Assembly: GCF_006547065.1 (NCBI RefSeq) | Contig: NZ_CP041243.1 | Coordinates: 2,309,001 to 2,373,000, forward strand | Source: Brevundimonas sp. M20 | GTDB taxonomy: Bacteria > Pseudomonadota > Alphaproteobacteria > Caulobacterales > Caulobacteraceae | Reading direction: 5' to 3' | DNA length: 64,000 bases | Shown here: positions 26,247-34,257 of the stretch, one piece after another | Layout of the letters: every line of letters starts with the position of its first letter | How positions within the stretch are numbered: position 1 is the stretch's first letter | Made by a program: the position numbers and the translations under genes | Notes under the pieces: model-generated | The model's database searches: none | Seen by the model: the letters and a program-made list of their open reading frames with translations, nothing else | Told to the model about the DNA's origin: nothing

Positions 26247-27442
26247 TCTCGAAGGCGGAAACGGACCAGGGCCAGGACCATGGCGACCGCCCCGAAGGCG
26301 GTCAGTTTGAAGAGTTCAGGCAGAATGTCCACGACGTCGCCGCCGTTCAGCAGCAGAGCCAGGAAACCGTCGACGCCCCACGACATGGGCGACAGCTCGG
26401 CGATGCGCTGCATCACCTCGGGCATGACGAATTTGGGCACCATCACCCCACCGATGGCGGCCAGAACGATGCTGCCCAGACCGGCCAGAAGGGTCGCCTG
26501 CTCGGTCGTCCGGGCGCTGACCGCGATCAGCAAGGCCAGGCCCAGCGCGGCGATACTGAGCGCCGCCGACAGGGCGATCAGGGCCGGGAGGGAGCCGTTG
26601 ATCCTGAGCGCATCACCGCCCAGCAGCGGCACCAGCCAGACCCCCGCGGCGAGCATCAGGACGACCTGAAGCTGGTTGATGCCGAAATAGGGGATCAGCT
26701 TGCCGAAGAACTGGGCCAGCGGGCCGATGTTGGTCGTCCGGAGCCGGCGTTGGGCGCCGACCTGACGCTCACGGATGAAGCTGTTGGAGAAGGGCACGGC
26801 GACGAAGAACAGGGCGAACACCAGCCATGCCGGGACGCTCTGCTGGACCGAACTGGGCGCGGCGTCATGGCCCGCATCGGCGTAGGCGTAGTTGACCGCG
26901 ACCCGCCCGCCGGTCCCGCGCTTCTCGTTCTCCGGCATGGGGTAGCCGACGCGTTCGAGGATGCGTTCGGAGCGCTGGCGGCCGACGGCCTCGTTCACGG
27001 CGGCGACGAAGATTTTCTCGATCTGGCGATTGGTGTCGGCGGCGGTGGTGACAGTGACCAGCGGGGACGGATCGTCCGACGACAGCTCGGCGATGCGGGT
27101 CTCGTAGCCCGCCCCGACGTCCAGCAGGAAGGCCGCGTCCTCGGTCCGGAGCAGGGCCTTGGCGGCCTCCGGTCCCGGCTGGACCGACACGGCGCGCAGG
27201 TCGAAGGCGTCGTTGGCCTTCAGCCGGTCGATGAAGTCCCGTGACTGTTCCTGGCCGTCCCGATTGACGAACAACACGGCGACGCCCGCGCCGCCGCGCG
27301 TCTCGAACATGTCCTGAAGCGCCAGAGACATGATCAGGATGAAGGTCAGGGGCAGGATGAACAGCAGCGCGAGGCCGTGGATATCCCGCGACAGCAACCG
27401 CAATTCCTTGACGAAGGACGCCATCAGGGCGGAGCGCTTCAT
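26243..27442 (-). CDS. ABC-2 type exporter permease
   Basis: A 399-aa membrane protein of the ABC-2/YhgE-like export type. TM1 is at about residues 25-43. A large periplasmic loop follows (about 45-220). Five further membrane segments lie in the C-terminal half, ending near residue 395. A F-V-K-E-L-R-L-L-S-R-D start is typical. It overlaps the ATPase gene by 4 bp and the ACP gene by 4 bp, so export is part of the resorcinol operon. Confidence 0.87.
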   Translation of the reverse strand: MKRSALMASFVKELRLLSRDIHGLALLFILPLTFILIMSLALQDMFETRGGAGVAVLFVNRDGQEQSRDFIDRLKANDAFDLRAVSVQPGPEAAKALLRTEDAAFLLDVGAGYETRIAELSSDDPSPLVTVTTAADTNRQIEKIFVAAVNEAVGRQRSERILERVGYPMPENEKRGTGGRVAVNYAYADAGHDAAPSSVQQSVPAWLVFALFFVAVPFSNSFIRERQVGAQRRLRTTNIGPLAQFFGKLIPYFGINQLQVVLMLAAGVWLVPLLGGDALRINGSLPALIALSAALSIAALGLALLIAVSARTTEQATLLAGLGSIVLAAIGGVMVPKFVMPEVMQRIAELSPMSWGVDGFLALLLNGGDVVDILPELFKLTAFGAVAMVLALVRFRLRE

Positions 27443-28545
27443 GACGCCGCTCCCTGATCGAGGATCGCCAGATAGGCCTTCTCGAGCCGGGCCACGCCAT
27501 AGGCGGCCTGTGCGACCTGCGCCTCAGCGCGGGCCAGCAGGGCGAAGGCCCCGGCGGGACCGGCCGCGTCGGACACCGGCAGGGTCAGCGTCAGATCATC
27601 AGCCCAGACGACGCCGCCCTCCGACAGGATCGCCCTGCCCTGCGCCGACACCGGCGACAGGAGCCGGACTTCGAGCGCGCCGTGGGCGTAGCGGGTCAGC
27701 ACCTCCGCCTTCGAGCCGATGGCCAGCACCCGCCCGCGGTCGATGATCGCGAGGTGGTCACACAGCGCCTCGACCTCCTCCATGTAGTGAGAGGTGTAGA
27801 TGACGGTCACGCCCTCCGCCTTCAGCGCGGCGATGGCCTCAATGATGGTCTGGCGCGAACGCGCGTCGATGCCGACGGTGGGTTCATCGAGATAGAGCAC
27901 GCGCGGCGCGTTCAGCAGGGCGATGGCCAGATTGAGCCGCCGCTTCTCCCCGCCCGAGAAGGTTTCAGCGCGGCGATCCAGCAGGTCCTGCAATTGACAG
28001 GTCTCGACGGCCGCGGCGAAGCGCTCGCGCCAGACGGCGCTGGACAGGCGACAGGCGCCGGCGAAGAAGGACAGGTTCTCGCGCGCCGTGAGGTCCGGAT
28101 AGAAGGCCAGATTCTGTGGCGCCAAGGCGCCGATCTGGCGCACCGCCTTGAGATCGCGGCGGATCGACAGGCCGTCGATCCTGATCTCGCCCTTCTGTGG
28201 AGCCAACAGGCCGGTCAGCAGGCCGAACATCGTGCTCTTGCCCGCGCCGTTCGGCCCCAGCAGGCCGAAGCAGCCGCCCCGCCGCACCGTGAACGAGACG
28301 TCGGACAGGGCGTCGCGATCCGCACCGCGATGCCGGTAGAAAAGGTCGGACACCGTGATGAAGCCATCGTCCCCGACCGGGACGGACGCCGGGGTCAGAG
28401 GGGGCGACGGGGTCGCGGGGAAGACGTCGTCCTGAATGCCGGCACCCTGTATTCGCGCGGCCAGTCCCCCCAGCCCGGAGCCCGAGCTTTGAAGTCGAAC
28501 ACCGTGACCGTCAAGGCGGGAACCAGCGGCGGATTGTCCGGTCAC
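27439..28545 (-). CDS. ABC exporter ATP-binding protein
   Basis: An ATPase with Walker A G-P-N-G-A-G-K-S-T, Q-loop A-P-Q-N-L-A, signature F-S-G-G-E-K-R-R, Walker B V-L-Y-L-D-E-P-T and H-loop Y-T-S-H. A C-terminal extension of about 80 residues is typical of drug/lipid export ATPases. The start is ambiguous: GTG 28545 keeps the first beta strand but adds about 60 low-complexity residues, while GTG 28353 cuts into that strand. It pairs with the overlapping permease. Confidence 0.88.
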   Translation of the reverse strand: MTGQSAAGSRLDGHGVRLQSSGSGLGGLAARIQGAGIQDDVFPATPSPPLTPASVPVGDDGFITVSDLFYRHRGADRDALSDVSFTVRRGGCFGLLGPNGAGKSTMFGLLTGLLAPQKGEIRIDGLSIRRDLKAVRQIGALAPQNLAFYPDLTARENLSFFAGACRLSSAVWRERFAAAVETCQLQDLLDRRAETFSGGEKRRLNLAIALLNAPRVLYLDEPTVGIDARSRQTIIEAIAALKAEGVTVIYTSHYMEEVEALCDHLAIIDRGRVLAIGSKAEVLTRYAHGALEVRLLSPVSAQGRAILSEGGVVWADDLTLTLPVSDAAGPAGAFALLARAEAQVAQAAYGVARLEKAYLAILDQGAAS

Positions 28546-28546
28546 A

Positions 28547-28576
28547 TTGCCTGTCGAGGGCGGCCGTCGATATAAG
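28547..28576 (+). promoter_or_regulatory. Possible promoter for the acyltransferase-lyase operon
   Basis: TTGCCT (28547-28552) and TATAAG (28571-28576) are separated by 18 bp, a plausible housekeeping-sigma arrangement, 25 bp before the GTG start at 28601. It lies in the divergent region between the ABC exporter genes and the aryl polyene genes. Two hexamers alone are weak evidence. Confidence 0.3.
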
Positions 28577-28600
28577 ACCCCCCTGTCATCAGGAGGGGTT

Positions 28601-29566
28601 GTGGCGACTGCGGGGGAAGACCGGCGGCATTGGGCCGACATGAGAGAGCGTGGCGCCGCCTGGGGCCCGGCCCTGATGGGCTTCATCTATCGCGTCCTGG
28701 GCCGCACAGGCTGCCGGATCGTCGCGACGCCGGTGATTCTGTACTTCTATCTGGCGGGACGGCGGCAGCGGCTGGCGTCGCTGGATTACCTGCGTCGGGT
28801 CTGGAAGGCGCAGGGGCGAACGGATCGTCCGGGGCACCCGCAGGCCATCAGGCATTTCCTGGCCTTCGGCGAATCCCTCATCGACAAGATGGAGGCCTGG
28901 ATCGGTCGCATCGACCGACTGCAGGTGGACGAGATCGAGGGTGACGGTTTCGAGCAGCTGCGCAACGACAAACGCGGGACACTGGTGCTGTCGGCCCACG
29001 TCGGCGCCACCGAGATCGTCAGGGCCATCGCCTCGCGACACCAGAAGCGCCGCATCACCATCCTGATCCATTCCCCGCACGCGAAGCGGTACAACGCCCT
29101 GATCCAGCGCTACGCGCCACAAAGTCAGATTTCGTTGGTGCAGGTTTCGGCGTTCAATGTGGCCACAGCGGCCGCGCTTTCGGGCTGCATCGAGCGCGGC
29201 GAGTGGGTGGTGGTCATGGCCGACCGCATGCCCGTGACCGACACCGGGCGGGCGATCATGGCCGATTTTCTGGGCGCGCCGGCGGCCTTCCCCGAAGGCC
29301 CGTTCGTGCTGGCGACAGCCCTCAAATGCCCTGTCTATACGATGTTCTGCTATAAGTTGAACGGTCGTTACCGGGCGCAGGTTTCCCTGTTGAACGACGG
29401 GGTCGCCATCCCCCGGGGACAGAGGCAAGCCGCCTTGCAGGAACTGGTGCGTGGCTATGTTGATGCACTGCAAAAACTGGTGCTGGCGGCGCCCTACCAA
29501 TGGTTCAATTTCTATGCTTATTGGCCTGACGTTGGGGATGCGTCGGGGAACCGCATAAGTGACTAA
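28601..29566 (+). CDS. LpxL/HtrB-type acyltransferase of the aryl polyene cluster
   Basis: A 321-aa membrane-associated acyltransferase of the lauroyl/myristoyl-transferase type. It has an N-terminal hydrophobic anchor (about residues 20-55), an L-S-A-H-V-G-A-T-E segment corresponding to the H-x4-E/D motif, and A-P-Y-Q-W-F-N-F-Y at the C-terminus. In many APE clusters this domain is fused to a family-2 glycosyltransferase; here the two are separate (compare 44402-45139). The GTG at 28601 was chosen because AGGAGG lies directly upstream. It overlaps the lyase gene by 8 bp. Confidence 0.82.
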   Translation: MATAGEDRRHWADMRERGAAWGPALMGFIYRVLGRTGCRIVATPVILYFYLAGRRQRLASLDYLRRVWKAQGRTDRPGHPQAIRHFLAFGESLIDKMEAWIGRIDRLQVDEIEGDGFEQLRNDKRGTLVLSAHVGATEIVRAIASRHQKRRITILIHSPHAKRYNALIQRYAPQSQISLVQVSAFNVATAAALSGCIERGEWVVVMADRMPVTDTGRAIMADFLGAPAAFPEGPFVLATALKCPVYTMFCYKLNGRYRAQVSLLNDGVAIPRGQRQAALQELVRGYVDALQKLVLAAPYQWFNFYAYWPDVGDASGNRISD

Positions 29567-31103
29567 AATCGTTGAATTTGGCGCCCGGGATTTGACCGTA
29601 CACGAGGTCTGGTCCCTCTCCCGGCGCGAGGCGGACGCGCGCCTGAGCGAGGCTGCGCTGGAGCGGGTCGCCCGCTCGTCGAACCACATCGACACCCTGC
29701 TGGCGCGGGATGGTGAAATCTATGGCGTGACCACCGGCTACGGCGACAGCTGCACGACGCAAATCCCCGCCGAACTGGTCGCCGCACTGCCCCTGCACCT
29801 GACGCGTTTCCACGGCGTCGGCATGGGCCGCTTCCTGAATCCGGAAGAGACCCGCGCTGTTATGGCGGTGCGTCTGGCCGCCCTGCTGCGCGGCTGGTCG
29901 GGCATCTCGACCGATCTGGCGACTCTGCTGACCGACATGCTGCGCCACGACATCCTGCCGCTGATCCCGGCGGAAGGTTCGGTCGGCGCCAGTGGCGACC
30001 TGACGCCGCTCAGCTATATCGCCGGTTCGCTGATCGGCGAGCGGGACGTGCTGTACAAGGGTCAGGTGATGACCGCGTCGGAGGCCTTCGCCCAGACCGG
30101 CCTGAAGCCCATCGTCCTGCGGCCCAAGGAAGGGCTGGCGGTGATGAACGGGACGTCGGTGATGACCGGTCTGGCCGCGCTGGCCCTGCATCGCGCCGAA
30201 GGACTGGCGCGCCTGTCGGCCCGCCTGACCGCCATGGCGACCATCGGCCTGCTGGGCAATCCGAAGCATTTCGATCCGCGCCTGTCGCTGGCCAAGCCGC
30301 ACAGCGGTCAGGGCCGGTTCGCCGCGCGCGTGGCCGAGGACCTGGCGCCGTTCGCGGAACTTCACGCGCCGACCCGTTTGCAGGACCGCTATTCGATCCG
30401 CTGCGCGCCGCACGTCGTCGGCGTGCTGGAGGACATGATCGAGCCGTTCCGCCAGATGATCGAGATCGAGATCAACAGCGCCAACGACAACCCGCTGTTC
30501 GACCCCGAGACTGGCGACGTTCTGCACGGCGGCCACTTCTACGGCGGCCATATCGCCTTCGCGATGGACAGCCTGAAGAACCTCGTGGCCAACGTGGCGG
30601 ACCTGCTGGACCGTCAGTTCGCCCTGCTGGCCGATGTACGCAGCAACAACGGCCTGCCGCCCAACCTGTCGGGCGCGACCGGCGCCCGCGCCGCGATCAA
30701 CCACGGCCTGAAGGCGCTGCAGATCGGCGTGTCCGCCTGGACCGCCGAGGCGCTGAAGGGCACCATGCCCGCCAGCGTCTTCTCGCGCTCCACCGAGTGT
30801 CACAACCAGGACAAGGTCTCGATGGGCACCATCGCCGCGCGCGACGCCCTGCGGGTGCTGGAGCTGACCGAACAGGTCGCCGCCGCCCACATGGTCGCCT
30901 GCGGGCAGGCCCTGCGCCTGCGTCTGAAGTCCGGCGAGATCACCGAGGACATGATCGGCCCCGGCATGGCCGCTCTTGTCGAGGCGGTTCCCTTTATCGA
31001 GGAAGACACGCCGCTGGACCGCCGACTGGTCGCCCTGACCGCCCGGATCGCCGAGCGCGACATCCCGCTCGACTGGGCGGAGGACGCGGGAACGAAGGCG
31101 TGA
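29559..31103 (+). CDS. Aromatic amino acid ammonia lyase (MIO type), likely TAL/HAL-like
   Basis: A 514-aa lyase of the histidine/phenylalanine/tyrosine ammonia-lyase family. The self-forming MIO cofactor triad Ala144-Ser145-Gly146 sits in G-A-S-G-D-L. The catalytic Tyr is at about residue 61 in T-T-G-Y-G-D, and N-S-A-N-D-N-P-L-F and S-R-S-T-E-C-H-N-Q-D are present. The selectivity loop reads R-F-H-G-V-G-M-G (83-90), unlike classical HAL. It probably makes the 4-hydroxycinnamate (or cinnamate) starter. The GTG start overlaps the acyltransferase stop, and its stop overlaps apeK. Confidence 0.92.
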   Translation: MTKIVEFGARDLTVHEVWSLSRREADARLSEAALERVARSSNHIDTLLARDGEIYGVTTGYGDSCTTQIPAELVAALPLHLTRFHGVGMGRFLNPEETRAVMAVRLAALLRGWSGISTDLATLLTDMLRHDILPLIPAEGSVGASGDLTPLSYIAGSLIGERDVLYKGQVMTASEAFAQTGLKPIVLRPKEGLAVMNGTSVMTGLAALALHRAEGLARLSARLTAMATIGLLGNPKHFDPRLSLAKPHSGQGRFAARVAEDLAPFAELHAPTRLQDRYSIRCAPHVVGVLEDMIEPFRQMIEIEINSANDNPLFDPETGDVLHGGHFYGGHIAFAMDSLKNLVANVADLLDRQFALLADVRSNNGLPPNLSGATGARAAINHGLKALQIGVSAWTAEALKGTMPASVFSRSTECHNQDKVSMGTIAARDALRVLELTEQVAAAHMVACGQALRLRLKSGEITEDMIGPGMAALVEAVPFIEEDTPLDRRLVALTARIAERDIPLDWAEDAGTKA

Positions 31104-31528
31104 AAACCATCGTCAGCGCATCGGCGTCCGCGGTCCCGCAGTTCTTCGACCTCGACCCGATGAACATCGTCTGGCACGGCAACTACCCCCGGTTCCTCGA
31201 ACTCGGTCGTGTTGCCGTGATGGAGCGGATTGGGTACAGCTATGAGGAGATGGTCGAGAGCGGGTTCGCTTGGCCGATCATTGACTTACGGATGCGATAT
31301 ATTCGGCCGATGCGGCTGAATCAGCCGGTGAAGATCACCGCAGGGATTGTCGAATGGGAGAGCATACTTCGGATCACCTATCTGGTTCAGAACGAGGCAA
31401 CCGGAGAGAGGGTGATGCGAGCCAGTTCGTCCCAGGTCGCGTTGCGCATCAACACGCAGGAAATGCTCTGGGTTACGCCGCCCGTGTTGCGGGCGCGCTT
31501 GGAGCCGTTCTTGTCGCCGGCTGGCTGA
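31100..31528 (+). CDS. apeK: ApeK-like acyl thioesterase (4HBT hotdog)
   Basis: A 142-aa hotdog thioesterase. The F-F-D-L-D-P-M-N-I-V-W-H-G-N-Y segment is the 4-hydroxybenzoyl-CoA-thioesterase pattern with the catalytic Asp. The GTG start overlaps the lyase stop. In APE clusters this protein is thought to hydrolyse acyl-ACP or edit stalled chains. Gene order thioesterase-LolA-MMPL matches apeK-L-M of Xenorhabdus and Escherichia clusters. Confidence 0.85.
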   Translation: MKTIVSASASAVPQFFDLDPMNIVWHGNYPRFLELGRVAVMERIGYSYEEMVESGFAWPIIDLRMRYIRPMRLNQPVKITAGIVEWESILRITYLVQNEATGERVMRASSSQVALRINTQEMLWVTPPVLRARLEPFLSPAG

Positions 31529-32040
31529 CGGTCACGCCGGCGCAGGCCGCCTGCGCCAACCCCGAACGCCTGCCCGCCGAGCGCGGCGCCCTGAACTTCG
31601 TCCAGACCCGGAACCTGTCGGGCGTGCGCGCGCCGCTGGTGTCGCGCGGTCAGGCCCGGATCACCGACAACCGCGTCGACTGGCACGTCACCGACCCGCT
31701 GGACGTCCGCACCGTCATCACGCCGTCCGGCGTGACCCAGTCGGTCGAGAACGGGCCGGCCCAGCGCATGGGAGCCCAGGGCGGTGAAGCCTTCCTGTCG
31801 ACCGGCCTGCTGGACCTGCTGTCGGGCGACATCGCGGCCATGCGCCGTCACTACAACATCACCCGCCGTCCGGCGGGACCGGGCGGCAGCTGGCGTCTGC
31901 GCCTGACGCCGCGCGCCCCGGCGCTGGCCCGTCAGCTTTCGTCCATCGACATCTCGGGCTGCGAACGGGTCAACTCCGTCGAGGTGCTGCAGGCCAACGG
32001 CGACCGTATGCAAATCGCGCTTACCCCGGCCCGGAGATAA
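31468..32040 (+). CDS. apeL: ApeL-like periplasmic LolA-family carrier
   Basis: An about 190-aa exported protein. The signal peptide has hydrophobic core V-A-G-A-L-G-A-V-L-V-A-G-W and cleavage near PAQAA. The mature domain fits the LolA-like carrier of APE clusters, which would move lipid-like product across the periplasm. The start is uncertain. The only in-frame ATG nearby (31354) overlaps the thioesterase gene by 175 bp and adds a 38-residue polar leader. A CTG at 31468 lies 5 bp after AGGAA and gives a normal signal peptide. Confidence 0.75.
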   Translation: MGYAARVAGALGAVLVAGWLTVTPAQAACANPERLPAERGALNFVQTRNLSGVRAPLVSRGQARITDNRVDWHVTDPLDVRTVITPSGVTQSVENGPAQRMGAQGGEAFLSTGLLDLLSGDIAAMRRHYNITRRPAGPGGSWRLRLTPRAPALARQLSSIDISGCERVNSVEVLQANGDRMQIALTPARR

Positions 32041-32043
32041 GAC

Positions 32044-34257
32044 TTGTTCCGGATCGGGGCGGCGGTTCTTTGTGCGCTGTGGTGCCTCGTCGCCTGCGTT
32101 TCGATCGGCCTGCGCGTGCAGCAGCCCAACGCCTTCGACGTCGACATCCAGAACCTGCTGCCGCGCACCGCGCTTGAACCCGTCATCCGGGCGGCCGTCG
32201 CCGACGCCGGAACCACGGCCTCGCAGCGGGTCGCCGTGCTGGTATCGGCCGAAGACCCGGCCCGCGCGCAGGAAGCCGCCGCCGATCTGGAGCGCAGCTT
32301 CGTCGCCGCCGGTTTCGCGCCGGACCACGCCCAGGGCGAGGCGCTGGGCCGCTGGATGTTCGCCAACCGCAACCAGCTGTCGTGCAGCGCCGACCCGGCG
32401 AGCTTCGACGCGGCGGCGGTCGAGCGGCGGTCGCAGGTTCTGCTCTATTCCCCCCTGGCCCCGGTCTCGGGCGGCATGCTGGAGAAGGACCCGTTCCTTC
32501 TGACCCTGCAACTGGCCGAATGCCTTGCGCCGCCTTCGGGCGGACAGATCGGGGACTCGGTTCTGGTGTCCGGCGTGCTGACCGCGTCGGCCTACCGCAT
32601 CGACGTACAGGACCGGATCGCCGAGACCTTCACCGGCTGGCAGGGCCGCTGGCCGGGCGTCGAGGCGTCGCGCGCCGGGGTCGTCTTCTTCGCCGAGGAC
32701 GCGGCCAAGCAGACCCGCAACGAGATGGCCCTGATCACCGGGATCTCCGGCGTGGTCATCCTCGCCCTGCTGCTGGCCTGTTTCCGGCGGCCGCACGCGA
32801 TTCTGGGCACCTTCGCCGTGACGACCGCGGGCGCCGCGGGGTCGCTGGGCGCCGCCTTCCTGTTCTTCCCCAGCGTTCATGTGCTGGTCTTCGTCTTCGG
32901 CTCGGCCCTGATCGGGGTCACGTCCGACTATGCGCTGCACTACCTCGCCACCGGTCCGCAGACAGGCTGGGCCAGCCGTAAGGAACGGCTGAAGGTCATC
33001 CGTCGTCCGCTGGCCGTCTGTGCGCTGAGCACCTCGCTGGGCTTCGCCGGGCTGGGCCTGTTCGGCGTCGAGGTCTTCAATCAGGTGGCGGTCTTCTCGG
33101 TGGCGGGCATCCTGACGGCCTGGTGGTTCACCATGACCCTCCTGCCGTACCTCGATCCGAAGCCGAGGAAGAACGCCGAAAAGCTGACGGCCTGGTGGAA
33201 CTGGCTGGAGCGCCCGTTCCTCGCCTTCCGCTGGAAGCGCGCCTATTCGGTCGTCGGCCTGCTGATCGTGCTGGGCGCCGTCGGCGCGGGCGTGGTGCGC
33301 TTCAACGTGCTGGACGACGTGCGCCAGTTCCAGCCGCGATCGGCCCAGCTGTCCGCCGAGGAGGCGAAGGTGCGCGAAGCCGTGGGCTTCAGCTCCTCGC
33401 CTCAGTTCCTGTTGTCCTTCGGCGCCGACGCACAGGAGGCTCGACGTCGCGAGGAAGCCCGGCTGGCCGGCTGGCCGGCGGATGCGGCCCGCGATGTGCT
33501 CGCGGTCAGCCGCTTCGACCCGTCGAACGCACGGCGCGCCGAAAACGAAGCGCGCCTGCGCACGGAACTGTTCGAGCCCCGCCTCGCCGCCCGGGCGCAG
33601 GATCTGGGCCTGACAACGGTTGATGCGTTCGCCACGACCGTTCCCGCCCCTGCCCTGCCGCCGCTGATCGCCAATCTGGAAGGCTCGGCCGGCGGACTGC
33701 ACTATCTCGTGGCGCCGCTGGGGCCGACGGCCGTGAACCAGCCGAAGGAAGACCGTGAAGGCTCACGCGTGGTCGACCCGACGGCGCGCTACACCCAGGC
33801 CTTCGCCACCTTCCGCGGACTGGCGGCGGGCGCGGTGCTGGCGACGTTCGCCGCCTGCGCGGTTCTGGTTCTGGTGCTGTACCGGACCTGGCGCGCGCTC
33901 GCTATTCTGGCCGCGCCGACCGTCGGCGTGCTGATGGCGGTTGCCCTGCCCTCGGCGCTGGGCATGCCGGTGTCCTTCTTCTCGGTCGCGGCGCTGTTCG
34001 TCGTCATCGGCGTGGGCATCGACCATTCGGTCTTCCTGTTCGAGGCGAAAGAGACCGACGGGGAGTCAAAGGAGCTCGTGGTCTTCCTTGCCGGCTTGAC
34101 CACCATCCTTTCGATGGGGCTTCTGGGGCTGAGCGGGACCTTCCCGGTCGCCAGTTTCGGGATCGCGGTCGCCGTCGGGGTGACTGCCGCGTACCTGTGT
34201 TCATTCGTGCCGATCAAAGTGAGGGGGAAGTTGGCTCATGCAAACAAGCAGGACTGA
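32044..34257 (+). CDS. apeM: ApeM-like MMPL/RND-family exporter
   Basis: A 737-aa inner-membrane transporter of the MMPL type, with two repeats each of one N-terminal TM, a periplasmic domain and five clustered TMs (clusters about residues 235-410 and 590-730). Motifs include G-V-T-S-D-Y-A-L-H-Y in the first half and G-V-G-I-D-H-S-V-F in the second, carrying the proton-relay Asp. A TTG start follows GGAG by 8 bp. Together with ApeL and ApeN it should export the polyene lipid to the outer membrane. Confidence 0.9.
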   Translation: MFRIGAAVLCALWCLVACVSIGLRVQQPNAFDVDIQNLLPRTALEPVIRAAVADAGTTASQRVAVLVSAEDPARAQEAAADLERSFVAAGFAPDHAQGEALGRWMFANRNQLSCSADPASFDAAAVERRSQVLLYSPLAPVSGGMLEKDPFLLTLQLAECLAPPSGGQIGDSVLVSGVLTASAYRIDVQDRIAETFTGWQGRWPGVEASRAGVVFFAEDAAKQTRNEMALITGISGVVILALLLACFRRPHAILGTFAVTTAGAAGSLGAAFLFFPSVHVLVFVFGSALIGVTSDYALHYLATGPQTGWASRKERLKVIRRPLAVCALSTSLGFAGLGLFGVEVFNQVAVFSVAGILTAWWFTMTLLPYLDPKPRKNAEKLTAWWNWLERPFLAFRWKRAYSVVGLLIVLGAVGAGVVRFNVLDDVRQFQPRSAQLSAEEAKVREAVGFSSSPQFLLSFGADAQEARRREEARLAGWPADAARDVLAVSRFDPSNARRAENEARLRTELFEPRLAARAQDLGLTTVDAFATTVPAPALPPLIANLEGSAGGLHYLVAPLGPTAVNQPKEDREGSRVVDPTARYTQAFATFRGLAAGAVLATFAACAVLVLVLYRTWRALAILAAPTVGVLMAVALPSALGMPVSFFSVAALFVVIGVGIDHSVFLFEAKETDGESKELVVFLAGLTTILSMGLLGLSGTFPVASFGIAVAVGVTAAYLCSFVPIKVRGKLAHANKQD

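Noticed and set aside
31387..33702. 771-aa open frame antisense to apeK, apeL and apeM
   Set aside because: It spans three real genes on the other strand. The composition is typical of a GC-skew shadow frame.
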